From NCBI GenBank assembly GCA_903813345.2, contig CAIIXF020000010.1, forward strand, positions 28,856,425 to 28,920,424: a stretch of DNA of 64,000 bases. Reading direction: 5' to 3'. Below the pieces are notes generated by a model. It ran no database searches. It was given only the letters and a program-made list of their open reading frames with translations, and was not told the DNA's origin. Shown piece by piece: positions 1 to 13,372 of this stretch (within the stretch, counting starts at the first letter, position 1; the number at the start of each line of letters is the position of its first letter). The DNA comes from Owenia fusiformis. Its lineage: Eukaryota > Annelida > Polychaeta > Sabellida > Oweniidae. A program made the translations under genes and the position numbers.

Positions 1-3000
1 CAACAATACTATCTCCCATTATCTCCTAAAGGAGACGCCTCACAGCCAAATCAGTGCAGCCCCAATGCTAGTACAGTCTCTTCACCCCAGTATGACCCTC
101 CCACATTTACTCCCAACAATACTATCTCCCATCATCTCCTAAAGGAGAAGCCTCAAAGCCAAATCAGTGCAGCCCCGATGCTAGTACAGTCTCTTCACCC
201 CAGTATAACCCTCCCACATTTGCTCCCAACAATACTATATCCCATTATCTCTTAAAGGAGAAGCCTCACAGCCAAATCAGTGCAGCCCCAATGCTAGTAC
301 AGTCTCCTCACCACAGTATAACCCTCCCACATTTGCTCCCAACAATACTATATCCCATTATCTCCTAAAGGAGAAGCCTCACAGCCAAATCAGTGCAGCC
401 CCAATGCTAGTACAGTCTCCTCACCACAGTATAACCCTCCAACATTTGCTCCCAACAATACTATATCCCATTATCTCCTAAAGGAGACGCCTCACAGCCA
501 AATCAGTGCAGCCCCAATGTTAGTACAGTCTCCTCACCCCAGTATGACCCTCCCACTTTTGTTCCCATTAATACTATATCCCATTATCTCCTAAAGGAGA
601 CGCCTCACAGCCAAATCAGTGCAGCCCCAATGTTAGTACAGTCTCCTCACCCCAGTATGACCCTCCCACTTTTGTTCCCAACAATACTATCTCCCATTAT
701 CTCCTAAAGGAGACGCCTCACAGCCAAATCAGTGCAGCCCCAATGCTAGTACAGTCTCCTCACCACAGTATAACCCTCCAACATTTGCTCCCAACAATAC
801 TATCTCCCATTATCTCCTAAAGGAGAAGCCTCACAGCCAAATCAGTGCAGTCCCAATGCTAGTACAGTCTCCTCACCACAGTATAACCCTCCCACATTTG
901 CTCCCAACAATACTATATCCCATTATCTCCTAAAGGAGAAGCCTCACAGCCAAATCAGTGCAGCCCCAATGCTAGTACAGTCTTCTCACCACAGTATAAC
1001 CCTCCCACATTTGCTCCCAACAATACTATATCCCATTATCTCCTAAAGGAGAAGCCTCACAGCCAAATCAGTGCAGCCCAAATGCTAGTACAGTCTCCTC
1101 ACCACAGTATAACCCTCCCTGATTTGCTCCAAACAATACTATATCCCATTATCTCCTAAAGGAGAAGCCTCAAAGCCAAATCAGTGCAGCCCCGATGCTA
1201 GTACAGTCGCCTCACCACAGTATAACCCTCCCTGATTTGCTCCAAACAATACTATATCCCATTATCTCCTAAAGGAGAAGCCTCAAAGCCAAATCAGTGC
1301 AGCCCCGATGCTAGTACAGTCTCTTCACCCCAGTATAACCCTCCCACATTTGCTCCCAACAATACTATCTCCCATCATCTCCTAAAGGAGAAGCCTCAAA
1401 GCCAAATCAGTGCAGCCCCGATGCTAGTACAGTCTCCTCACCACAGTATAACCCTCCCACATTTGCTCCCAACAATACTATCTCCCATTATCTCCTAAAG
1501 GAGACGCCTCACAGCCAAATCAGTGCAGCCCCGATGCTAGTACAGTCTCCTCACCACAGTATAACCCTCCCTGATTTGCTCCAAACAATACTATATCCCA
1601 TTATCTCCTAAAGGAGAAGCCTCAAAGCCAAATCAGTGCAGCCCCGATGCTAGTACAGTCTCTTCACCCCAGTATGACCCTCCCACATTTACTCCCAACA
1701 ATACTATCTCCCATCATCTCCTAAAGGAGAAGCCTCAAAGCCAAATCAGTGCAGCCCCGATGCTAGTACAGTCTCCTCACCACAGTATAACCCTCCCACA
1801 TTTGCTCCCAACAATACTATCTCCCATTATCTCCTAAAGGAGACGCCTCACAGCCAAATCAGTGCAGCCCCAATGCTAGTACAGTCTCTTCACCCCAGTA
1901 TGACCCTCCCACATTTACTCCCAACAATACTATCTCCCATCATCTCCTAAAGGAGAAGCCTCAAAGCCAAATCAGTGCAGCCCCGATGCTAGTACAGTCT
2001 CTTCACCCCAGTATAACCCTCCCACATTTGCTCCCAACAATACTATATCCCATTATCTCTTAAAGGAGAAGCCTCACAGCCAAATCAGTGCAGCCCCAAT
2101 GCTAGTACAGTCTCCTCACCACAGTATAACCCTCCCACATTTGCTCCCAACAATACTATATCCCATTATCTCCTAAAGGAGAAGCCTCACAGCCAAATCA
2201 GTGCAGCCCCAATGCTAGTACAGTCTCCTCACCACAGTATAACCCTCCAACATTTGCTCCCAACAATACTATATCCCATTATCTCCTAAAGGAGACGCCT
2301 CACAGCCAAATCAGTGCAGCCCCAATGTTAGTACAGTCTCCTCACCCCAGTATGACCCTCCCACTTTTGTTCCCATTAATACTATATCCCATTATCTCCT
2401 AAAGGAGACGCCTCACAGCCAAATCAGTGCAGCCCCAATGTTAGTACAGTCTCCTCACCCCAGTATGACCCTCCCACTTTTGTTCCCAACAATACTATCT
2501 CCCATTATCTCCTAAAGGAGACGCCTCATAGCCAAATCAGTGCAGCCCCAATGCTAGTACAGTCTCCTCACCACAGTATAACCCTCCAACATTTGCTCCC
2601 AACAATACTATCTCCCATTATCTCCTAAAGGAGAAGCCTCACAGCCAAATCAGTGCAGTCCCAATGCTAGTACAGTCTCCTCACCACAGTATAACCCTCC
2701 CACATTTGCTCCCAACAATACTATATCCCATTATCTCCTAAAGGAGAAGCCTCACAGCCAAATCAGTGCAGCCCCAATGCTAGTACAGTCTCCTCACCAC
2801 AGTATAACCCTCCCACATTTGCTCCCAACAATACTATATCCCATTATCTCCTAAAGGAGAAGCCTCACAGCCAAATCAGTGCAGCCCAAATGCTAGTACA
2901 GTCTCCTCACCACAGTATAACCCTCCCTGATTTGCTCCAAACAATACTATATCCCATTATCTCCTAAAGGAGAAGCCTCAAAGCCAAATCAGTGCAGCCC

Positions 3001-6000
3001 CGATGCTAGTACAGTCTCCTCACCACAGTATAACCCTCCCTGATTTGCTCCAAACAATACTATATCCCATTATCTCCTAAAGGAGAAGCCTCAAAGCCAA
3101 ATCAGTGCAGCCCCGATGCTAGTACAGTCTCCTCACCACAGTATAACCCTCCCTGATTTGCTCCCAACAATACTATATCCCATTATCTCCTAAAGGAGAC
3201 ACCTCACAGCCAAATCAGTGCAGCCCCAATGCTAGTACAGTCTCCTCACCACAGTATAACCCTCCCTGATTTGCTCCCAACAATACTATCTCCCATTATC
3301 TCCTAAAGGAGACGCCTCACAGCCAAATCAGTGCAGCCCCAATGCTAGTACAGTCTCCTCACCACAGTATAACCCTCCAACATTTGTTCCCAACAATACT
3401 ATATCCCATTATCTCCTAAAGGAGACGCCTCACAGCCAAATCAGTGCAGCCCCAATGCTAGTACAGTCTCTTCACCCCAGTATAACCCTCCCACATTTGC
3501 TCCCAACAATACTATATCCCATTATCTCTTAAAGGAGACGCCTCACAGCCAAATCAGTGCAGCCCCAATGCTAGTACAGTCTCTTCACCCCAGTATAACC
3601 CTCCCACATTTGCTCCCAACAATACTATATCCCATTATCTCTTAAAGGAGAAGCCTCACAGCCAAATCAGTGCAGCCCCAATGCTAGTACAGTCTCTTCA
3701 CCCCAGTATGACCCTCCCACATTTGCTCCCAACAATACTATATCCCATTATCTCTTAAAGGAGAAGCCTCACAGCCAAATCAGTGCAGCCCCAATGCTAG
3801 TACAGTCTCCTCACCACAGTATAACCCTCCAACATTTGCTCCCAACAATACTATCTCCCATTATCTCCTAAAGGAGAAGCCTCACAGCCAAATCAGTGCA
3901 GCCCCGATGCTAGTACAGTCTCCTCACCACAGTATAACCCTCCCTGATTTGCTCCCAACAATACTATATCCCATTATCTCTTAAAGGAGAAGCCTCTCAG
4001 CCAAATCAGTGCAGCCCCAATGCTAGTACAGTCTCTTCACCACAGTATAACCCTCCCACATTTGCTCCCAACAATACTATCTCCCATTATCTCCTAAAGG
4101 AGAAGCCTCACAGCCAAATCAGTGCAGCCCCGATGCTAGTACAGTCTCCTCACCACAGTATAACCCTCCCTGATTTGCTCCCAACAATACTATATCCCAT
4201 TATCTCTTAAAGGAGAAGCCTCTCAGCCAAATCAGTGCAGCCCCAATGCTAGTACAGTCTCTTCACCACAGTATAACCCTCCCACATTTGCTCCCAACAA
4301 TACTATCTCCCATTATCTCCTAAAGGAGACGCCTCACAGCCAAATCAGTGCAGCCCCAATGCTAGTACAGTCTCCTCACCACAGTATAACCCTCCCTGAT
4401 TTGCTCCCAACAATACTATCTCCAATTATCTCCTAAAGGAGAAGCCTCACAGCCAAATCAGTGCAGCCCCAATGCTAGTACAGTCTCCTCATCCCAGTAT
4501 AACCCTCCCACATTTGCTCCCAACAATACTATCTCCCATTATCTCCTAAAGGAGAAGCCTCACAGCCAAATCAGTGCAGTCCCAATGCTAGTACAGTCTC
4601 CTCACCCCAGTATAACCCTCACACATTTGCTCCCAACAATACTATCTCCCATTATCTCCTAAAGGAGAAGCCTCACAGCCAAATCAGTGCAGCCCCAATG
4701 CTAGTACACTCTCCTCACCCCAGTATAACCCTCCCACATTTGCTCCCAACAATACTATATCCCATTATCTCCTAAAGGAGAAGCCTCACAGCCAAATCAG
4801 TGCAGCCCCAATGTTAGTACAGTCTCCTCACCCCAGTATAACCCTCCCACATTTGCTCCCAACATTACTATCTCCCATTATCTCCTAAAGGAGAAGCCTC
4901 TCAGCCAAATCAGTGCAGCCCCAATGTTAGTACAGTCTCCTCACCCCAGTATGACTCCCTCACATTTGCTCCCAACATTACTATATCCCATTATCTCCTA
5001 AAGGGGAAGCCTCACAGCCAAATCAGTACAGCCCCAATGCTAGTACAGTCTCCTCACCCCAGTATGACCCTCCAACATTTGCTCCCAACAATACTATATC
5101 CCATTATCTCCTAAAGGAGAAGCCTCACAGCCAAATCAGTGCAGCCCCAATGCTAGTACAGTCTCCTCACCCCAGTATGACTCTCCCACATTTGGTCCCA
5201 ACAATACTATATCCCATTATCTCCTAAAGGAGACGCCTCACAGCCAAATCAGTGCAGCCCCAATGCTAGTACAGTCTCCTCATCCCAGTATGACCCTCCC
5301 ACTTTTGTTCCCAACAATACTATATCCCATTATCTCCTAAAGGAGAAGCCTCACAGCCAAATCAGTGCAGTCCCAATGCTAGTACAGTCTCCTCACCCCA
5401 GTATAACCCTCCAACATTTGCTCCCAACAATACTATATCCCATTATCTCCTAAAGGAGACGCCTCACAGCCAAATCAGTGCAGCCCCAATGCTAGTACAG
5501 TCTCCTCACCCCAGTATAACCCTCCAACATTTGCTCCCAACAATACTATATCCCATCATCTCCTAAAGGAGACGCCTCACAGCCAAATCAGTGCAGCCCC
5601 AATGCTAGTACAGTCTCCTCACCCCAGTATAACCCTCCAACATTTGCTCCCAACAATACTATCTCCCATTATCTCCTAAAGGAGAAGCCTCACAGCCAAA
5701 TCAGTGCAGTCCCAATGCTAGTACAGTCTCCTCACCCCAGTATAACCCTCCCACATTTGCTAACAACAATACTATATCCATTATCTCCTAAAGGAGAAGC
5801 CTCACAGCCAAATCAGTGCAGTCCCAATGCTAGTACAGTCTCCTCACCCCAGTATGACCCTCTCACTTTTGTTCCCAACAATACTTTATCCCATTATCTC
5901 CTAAAGGAGAAGCCTCACAGCCAAATCAGTGCAGCCCCAATGTTAGTACAGTCTCCTCACCCCAGTATGACCCTCTCACTTTTGTTCCCAACAATACTTT

Positions 6001-6939
6001 ATCCCATTATCTCCTAAAGGAGAAGCCTCACAGCCAAATCAGTGCAGCCCCAATGCTAGTACAGTCTCCTCACCCCAGTATGACCCTCCCACATTTGCTC
6101 CCAACAATACTATATCCCATTATCTCCTAAAGGAGACGCCTCACAGCCAAATCAGTGCAGCCCCAATGTTAGTACAGTCTCCTCACCCCAGTATGACCCT
6201 CCCACTTTTGTTCCCATTAATACTATATCCCATTATCTCCTAAAGGAGACGCCTCACAGCCAAATCAGTGCAGCCCCAATGCTAGTACAGTCTCCTCATC
6301 CCAGTATGACTCCCTCACATTTGCTCCCAACAATACTATTTCCCATTATCTCCTAAAGGAGACGCCTCACAGCCAAATCAGTGCAGCCCCAATGCTAGTA
6401 CAGTCTCCTCACCCCAGTATGACCCTCCCACTTTTGTTCCCAACAAAACTATCTCCCATTATCTCCTAAAGGAGAAGCCTCACAGCCAAATCAGTGCAGT
6501 CCCAATGCTAGTACAGTCTCCTCACCCCAGTATGACCCTCCCACTTTTGTTCCCAACAATACTATATCCCATTATCTCCTAAAGGAGACGCCTCACAGCC
6601 AAATCAGTGCAGTCCCAATGCTAGTACAGTCTCCTCACCCCAGTATAACCCTCCAACATTTGCTCCCAACAATACTATCTCCCATTATCTCCTAAAGGAG
6701 AAACCTCACAGCCAAATCAGTGCAGTCCCAATGCTAGTACAGTCTCCTCACCCCAGTATGACTCTCCCACATTTGCTAACAACAATACTATCTCCCATTA
6801 TCTCCTAAAGGAGAAGCCTCACAGCCAAATCAGTGCAGTCCCAAAGCTAGTACAGTCTCCTCACCACAGTATGACTCCCTCACATTTGTTCCCAACAATA
6901 CTATCTCCTATTATCCCCTAAAGGAGAAGCCTCACAGCC
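1..6939. repeat. 113-bp tandem satellite, about 61 copies
   Basis: A head-to-tail array with a 113-bp period; the motif CAACAATACTAT recurs at 1, 114, 227 and so on. Every unit carries the short inverted repeat TCTCC-TAAA-GGAGA followed by CCTCACAGCCAAATCAGTGC. Units differ at a limited set of recurring variant sites (ACGCC/AAGCC, CCCACATTT/CCTGATTT, CACAG/CCCAG), so higher-order structure can be read. The array is already running at base 1, so its true left edge is outside the window; it ends abruptly after CCTCACAGCC near 6939. Because 113 is not a multiple of 3, the short ORFs inside are not coding. Confidence 0.98.
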
Positions 6940-8540
6940 ATTGGCCGCACAATTAAAACTGCTATTCGGATTGAGTCATATCCACATTCATTTTTTGCAT
7001 ATCCATAATGCCTATTTGACCAATTATCGCCATTTCCCAAGTTCGCCGGTTTCCGAGAAATTGCTGATTTTGATGTCAAAAAGTCAAATTTCCTGTAAAT
7101 ACTAGACACTTTGTTGAAGTAGAACTTTCAAATAACTTGTAGTAGTTGCTGTATATGCAACTTATGTCATCTAAAGATTTCAAGCTCTTGGAATTAGTTT
7201 TTGGTTTTTACTCTATTAAATTTGACAAAAAGTAGGTCTAGTCATTTTCAGGAAACTTTCTCATGTATAAAGTCAATGGCAGGTTTTGTGATTGACAAGT
7301 TTCTCAAAGTTTGCCTTATACTTGATCATTTCTTGCAATAAATTACATCACTACTAGATTTAAGCATTCCCTACAAATTGCTCAATATATGTCAGCATCA
7401 ATTTTTTACCGTTTTTGAGATATTTGACGGCAAAAAAACAGTAAAAATAAGTTATTTTTCAACTTGTGTCAATTTGACCAAATTTTTTTTGAAAATCATC
7501 TACAAGTTGCCAGGAGTTGCCCTCTACACTTCTCTCTCATTCTCCTATACCCTACTGCCCTACACATGTTAGCATGCATGTTACAATGATATGTGAATAC
7601 AGTGTATATTGTTGTAACTGTAGTTACAGTTATATGTAGTTACAACAAATGCAATACAATGGATCTACAGAAAGAACAACAACAGGCAATGCGGCTTGCA
7701 AGAGCATCTATGCATTATTGATTCATTTTATAGCATTTATATTTTTATTCTTTTATTCTTGCTCAAGGTATCTGGTATCTAATAATTGTTTAAACAATAG
7801 ACTAGATGCGAGTAGAAATAATCTTGATTTACATATTAAATATTCAAAATTCAGTCAAAGTTCGGGTTGATTCCTCATAGACCCCATGTTACAAAATCAC
7901 AAAAAGTGAGATATCATTTCTTGTATTGGACAGATAACATTTTCTTTTACTGGACATATTTTAATTTACATAACAATTAGATACATAAGGGTTATATGAA
8001 AATTGAACCACTAAAACAGATGTTATTTAAGTTAAATGGAACATTCTGCTATACCCGCCATGCTATCTGACCGGAACAAGCCACCTGGTGGTGAAACTGG
8101 TAACTACTTACTCGCATCTCATTATTGATTCAGTTGAGGTCATACACAGGAGGCCTCTTTTACATTTGGTTAAATTTTGTGCTCAGATATAGGTTATATT
8201 TGGGCCATGGAGCCCAATCCATACCAGTATCTAACTTTTAAAAAAACAGGTGTCAGTCAGTGATAGTAAGGTCTTAAATTGGAGTCTATTCAAAGCAAAG
8301 ACTACGGGATGTAAATTAAAAAATAGTAACCCCTACAATTAATGAAGAGAAAGAAAAGACAATGAAAAGACAATGATCCCAAGGCTCACATTTGCACATG
8401 AGCTAAAACATTTCTGAAAAATCATGTAAAAATACATGAGAGAGAAACTTCAATTTGTTAACAAATCACAAAATTTTTGGCTGCTTGCTACCTATAAACA
8501 TTGGGATCTCCCAAAAATTAATATCAGTGAGATCGTCAAC
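6940..8540. other. Intergenic, no gene seen
   Basis: AT-rich single-copy-looking sequence between the satellite and the next repeats. Short ORFs of 60-75 codons occur, but none shows a protein family motif, splice structure or biased composition. I see no RNA gene here. Confidence 0.5.
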
Positions 8541-8555
8541 TATAAAAGAAAAAAA

Positions 8556-8955
8556 TTAAGGCATTAAGGTCAATGTGTACGCTGGGAATTTTATACAGTC
8601 CGTCATTGAGCTATATGAAAGCCATGAAATGAGATCTTTATTCCATCTTGAAAATTTCTTCTTGAGCAGAGCTTCGTTGTACCTAGGTATCAGCAAAATT
8701 TGAATGAAATTCAAATGGTGGCCATTTTGAAATTCATCTGCCATCTTGAAAATTCCTTCTTGAGCAGAGCTCCTGTGTCCCTGGGGACATACAAAACTGA
8801 ACCAGAACAAAGATTACATATTTTTTAAAGAAAAAAGTTGGCCATTTTGAAACTCAGAAGCCATCTTGAAAATGTCTCCTGGAGCAAGCTCCTCTGTCCC
8901 TTGGCATCAGCATGTAATATTTGAACAAGATTTTATACTTACAGTCTTCATCCTC
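8556..8955. repeat. Degenerate tandem repeat of about 115 bp
   Basis: Three imperfect copies of a block containing CATCTTGAAAAT, CTTGAGCAGAGCT and a TGTCCCTGGG-like segment, spaced by roughly 115 bp; two of them also include GGCCATTTTGAAA. The copies differ by many substitutions and indels. The GGCCATTTTG core recalls the AAAATGGC core of the arrays at 10.1 and 15.1 kb, so the three may derive from one element family (inference). Confidence 0.6.
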
Positions 8956-9235
8956 CTCAAAACTTCTGTATGAGTTTGTGTTGTTGTTATCTGTCATGGT
9001 ACCTTCAACAGAAAAATATGAATAAGGCACATGTTCAAGTAGTTCAACAACTGCAACCTGACCTATTCATTAACATGTATTTTCTATGGGGTCAGTGGAT
9101 GCTTCTGACATTTTCACAAGATGATATTCCACTAGCCGTTCAAGTCAATAGAATTAAAAATTTGTATAATATTCAAGGGAAGTCACGTGAAAAATGAAAA
9201 TATTTGCACCTAGCTTCCTCCCAAAGAAATCGCTA

Positions 9236-9720
9236 TATCTATAGTCTGTTACACTGCTTCAAAGGCAAGCAGTTGAACCTGAAAAATAAGAAATCTATAG
9301 ACCATTGTGCCATAATATAGAGAAAAATATATTCATATTGCACAGGAATGACATTTGTATATTTCAGATGATTTAGTGTTTAGTGCAATGGGCCTGTGCC
9401 CTCTTGTAATTTGAGGTCTGTCCGCCTTGTTATTTTTTTGAGAATTAACATGGTAGAGAAGCATCAAAATATAAGAGGTTACAGACTTTATGAGCCAATT
9501 TACAAGCAACCCAACATATACAAATGTTATCCGTGTGCAATATGAATATATTTTTCAATATATTATTGCACAATACAGGCCCATAGCCAGGGGGGGTTCG
9601 CAGGGTTCGGCCAAAACCCAGGTTTGCCGTCATCCAAATCCACCTTTGTAAAAATGTGAATGGTTCATAATTAGACTCGTTCATGTTATTTTCGGGAGTT
9701 TTCAAACCTGGATTTAATTG
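9236..9720. repeat. Left member of a dispersed inverted pair, with palindromic-MITE end
   Basis: Bases 9247-9285 (TGTTACACTGCTTCAAAGGC and onward) recur in reverse complement at about 16508-16556. Further right, at 9576, begins CAGGCCCATAGCCAGG, the terminal motif of the complete palindromic MITE at 24575-24780. At 16466-16484 the same terminus lies next to the other member in mirror order. The two ends are therefore related repeat copies in opposite orientation; the spacing between the two motifs differs (about 290 against 24 bp). Confidence 0.5.
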
Positions 9721-10069
9721 TTTTTATTAGAAGGGTTCCTCGTTATCAATTGTAACAATGTAGATTTTATCCCTGACAGACACAATAGAAAGTGCAACAC
9801 TGGAGGATGGTATAATAGCGTGGCATTGTATTTAAATCAAATATTATTCATATATATGAATAAAAAAAATTTGTTTCAAGTCATATTAAGATATATCATC
9901 TTAGTCAAAAAAGAGAACGAACGAGTATAAGGGGTCTTCTAGCTTTGCACGTTTTAGACCAGTCAAAATACGTAACTACTTCCGATATGTTTAACGTCTT
10001 GGTAGATACAAAAAATGTACAAAATGTCCCCACCAATGGGTGATCCCATGAAATGGTTATCCTGAAAAT

Positions 10070-10565
10070 GAGTAGACAAGACTTTACTGACACAATTTGA
10101 GGACGGAAAGTCCAAAATGGCCGCCTTAAAATTTACCCAGAATCCCCAAAAATTAGCTAGTTCTAGATTTTCATACTAAGAACCACCCCTGAAAATTTGA
10201 AATTGATCCGTCAAACAGTTAAACAATACTTTACAGACAAGATTTTAGGATGGAAAATCCAAAATGGCTGCCTTGACATTTACCCAGAATGTCAAAAAAC
10301 TAATCAGTTCTAGATTTTCATACTAAGAATCATCCCTGAAAAGTTGAAATTGATCTACCAAACGGTTCACCTGAAAACGCGTAGGCAAGACTTTACAGAC
10401 AAGATTTTAGGACAGAAAATCCAAAATGGCTGCCTTGACATTTACCCAGAATGCCAAAAAACTAATCAGATCTAGGTTTTCATACTAAGAAAATTTGAAA
10501 TTGATCTAACAAACGGTTCACCTGGAAATGCGTAGACAAGACTTTACAGCAGGGCTTGCATTAAG
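10070..10565. repeat. Roughly 155-bp tandem repeat with AAAATGGC core, about 3 copies
   Basis: Successive copies of a block reading GACTTTACAGACAAG, then ATTTTAGGA, then CCAAAATGGC, CATTTACCCAGAAT and GATTTTCATACTAAG. Copies are diverged by substitutions and small indels. A related partial array lies at 14985-15620. The array abuts CCAAGATGGCCGAAACC at 10589, and no convincing protein is encoded. Confidence 0.75.
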
Positions 10566-10876
10566 GTAACTTATAACTTAATCAAAAAATCCAAGATGGC
10601 CGAAACCAGGAAGCACATGGCATTTGAGTATAATCTGACCATCAAAATTAAATGTCTTTTGGTTGGATTTTCTCTCAATTTTTTAGTTCCACTTATCATT
10701 TATATAACCAGGCTCATTGTGGTAATGCAAATAGAAACAGTAAACATTTTGGAATGGGAATTTGAGTCCTCTGAAAATGTGACAGAAAAATTGACAAAAA
10801 GAGTAGCACGGCAAAAGTCCCTGAACATTTCTTTTTTTCTAATTTCTCGAACTCCTATGCAGTGTCTCGGTATAGA

Positions 10877-11246
10877 CACTGCGGCGGGCAGATTATGAAA
10901 TCCCCAAAATTTGGGGAAGATAGTCCCCCTTTTTGTCACAGATGTACTTGTTTTTCACACAACTTATAAAATATATGTTCTTTTATGTTCATCAATAATT
11001 ATTTTGTCAAAATATTCCAAAATCAATGAAATATAAGAGCAAATCCCGCGGAAGGAATTCTGAGTAAAAGTTGTGTTTATAAAAGTTTACCGCACGTGCT
11101 GTTTATTAGTTAATACGCGCAATTCAATCAATGAAATTGTCTAAATTTTACAATCACGCGACCTGAGCATGGGACTAGAACCAATCACGGCAGTTGTTTA
11201 TTACGATGTTACCATGCTTACGGTGAGACACCTGCCCGCCGCAGTG
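10877..11246. mobile_element. Short non-autonomous element with 15-bp terminal inverted repeats
   Basis: CACTGCGGCGGGCAG at 10877-10891 is matched exactly by CTGCCCGCCGCAGTG at 11232-11246, giving a 370-bp unit. The right end continues into the perfect 18-bp palindrome GCAGTGATATATCACTGC (11241-11258). A clear target duplication is not visible beyond short AT-rich flanks, so the class is uncertain. The interior is AT-rich with no recognisable ORF. Confidence 0.5.
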
Positions 11247-11259
11247 ATATATCACTGCA

Positions 11260-12130
11260 CGGGAGTTCGCTAATTTCTCTGAAACATCCCTTTAATATAG
11301 CCCAAAATAGAAGGAGCTTTAGAATTTTGAAATCTCTCATACAAATTAAAAAAAATAGAAAAAAACAATTTGAGAAGTGTACTTTTTTCCTTATTTTGAT
11401 CCCAATTTTTTTATCGGGTAATTTTTCAAATTTCCGTTGCTCCTTCGTTTTTGATATATTTTTGAAGTATATTTTCTGAAATGTTCAGATATTTTGAATC
11501 AGCGGTTTTCCACGGACCACTCCTAGAAAAAAATCTTCTCAAATTCTTTAAACGGCACTTTTTTCTCAAACTTAAGTTTTTTGTTGTTCTTTGATGTCTT
11601 TGTAATGATTACAGTGCACAAGCATATGTGAAATAATAAAAACGACTTCTCAGGAAGAGTTTGAAAATTTCAAGATTGTGAAATTTTCAATTTTCTCTGA
11701 AAATCGATTAAGTTAACAGTCACCTTAACGGCATCCCGTAAATGTTAAGGACTGAAAAATAATTTGGAGGACGCAAAAATTGAAAATATTTCCGTTTTTT
11801 GGACGCAATTCTTTTTTAGGTCAATACTACAATGTGTTTACAACGATACCTAACAAAAACAAATATTTATGAACTCTCACCTTTATTTGAATCGTAAGTA
11901 AGGCTCAACACGTTGAATATTTACAAATAATCATGATTCTCTCGAATTTTTTCGACTTTGTTTATTTTTAGATTTGAAACCATGACACGCCACAGTTTTT
12001 CCTATTCAGAAACAAATATTAGGTTATTCATGAAATAAAATATCTTCATTGTCGAATGAACGAACATGCATTTATTCAGTTTATGCACATCATAATAGTT
12101 GTTAGTTCAAAATGCAACCCGGACAATAGC
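11260..12130. other. Intergenic, no gene seen
   Basis: AT-rich sequence with A/T homopolymers. No ORF, RNA gene or clear repeat structure is recognisable. Confidence 0.45.
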
Positions 12131-12589
12131 AAATGCAGGCCTGTCAACTTGGGAACACCTAACATAAGTGACTTGGAAATGTTGAACACCTCCCCTCAAA
12201 ATGTGGACACCTTGGTCCAAATCTGAACACCTTGATCCAAATTTTGAACACCTTGGTTTAAATTTTATTACATCTTGCCAAATTTTGAACACCTCAAATT
12301 TTTCGCTCTCGCTACGCTCGCGTTTCAAACATCCATCAACAGGGGGGGGGGGGGGTAGGTACGAAAAATTTCGAACGGAATGCGTGACATATACGTAATT
12401 CACGTGAAAAGTCCGAACGAAATGCGTACATTTTTTTTCCGGCGTTCGTATTTTTGCTGTGTAGACGATCTTTTTTAGAAATTTTTCTACAGAAATATTT
12501 TTGCTTGACAATTACCAGGTAAAATGCGTATTTGCGTGACATTTTCTGTCACGTAAAAATAACTGGCGTGACTTCAAATTCTTCAGCAA

Positions 12590-12970
12590 ATGCGTGACAA
12601 ATACGCAAATTGCGGGACAGTTGACCAGTACTGTCAACCCCTAAAAATTTTCTCGCGGGACAGATTTTTTAGACCCAGTGCCCAAAATTCGCGGGATTTT
12701 GCGGGACATCTACTAAATTCGCGGGATTTTGCGGGACATTTAAGGGATTTGCGTGATTGCGCTAATAGGAGATTTTTTTATCAAATTCGCGGGATTTCGC
12801 GGGACCATTCGAGGGACAAACACCCTAATTGGGGGACAGTTAACAGGTGTACCACCAAAAACTTCATAGAGGGACAGATTTTTTAGACAAAGTGCCCTAA
12901 ATTTGCGGGATTTCGCGGGACATCCACCTAAATTTGCAGGATGTCCCGGGACATTCAAGGGATTTGCGTG
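12590..12970. repeat. CGCGGGA-rich short repeat array
   Basis: Repeated ATTCGCGGGATTT and GCGGGACAT blocks with related TTTGCGTGATT segments, in irregular succession. The same vocabulary reappears at 14540-14670 on the far side of the nested foldback element, so one array was probably split or lies at both ends of the older element. Confidence 0.6.
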
Positions 12971-13372
12971 ATTGGGACTAATGTAAAAGCGTGTAGAAGT
13001 ACTTAAATCAAACTTTCAGATACTGATTAATCAAATATAATGCACCGTTACATTGTAACTTAAATAAACGTCAACACAATTTCACAAAATACGCATAGGA
13101 ATATTATTAAACTTTATTGTAATTTATCAAAAACAAAAACCATGCTTCAGGTGTGATTACCGTAATCTAACACGAAATTCAAAAATTCGGAACAATATTT
13201 TGCACTTCTGGCGTCGTGACCAACTATATAACGCTTACCCCCATAATGTTAAAATAATATTAAAATGTACCTATTCATATACTGTAGGCATGGGCTTTCA
13301 ATTGAAAGCCCATGATATAGGGGTTTGATTAATCTACATCAAATTATAGGGAATGAGGTTAATTTTCTAGAT

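Noticed and set aside
5715-6017. 100-codon + strand ORF inside the satellite
   Set aside because: The 113-bp period is not a multiple of three and neighbouring units have stops in all frames; the ORF exists only because a few units lost a stop.
10596-10898. 100-codon + ORF with a hydrophobic stretch
   Set aside because: It sits between repeat arrays, runs into the 10877 TIR element and shows no family motif or splice context.
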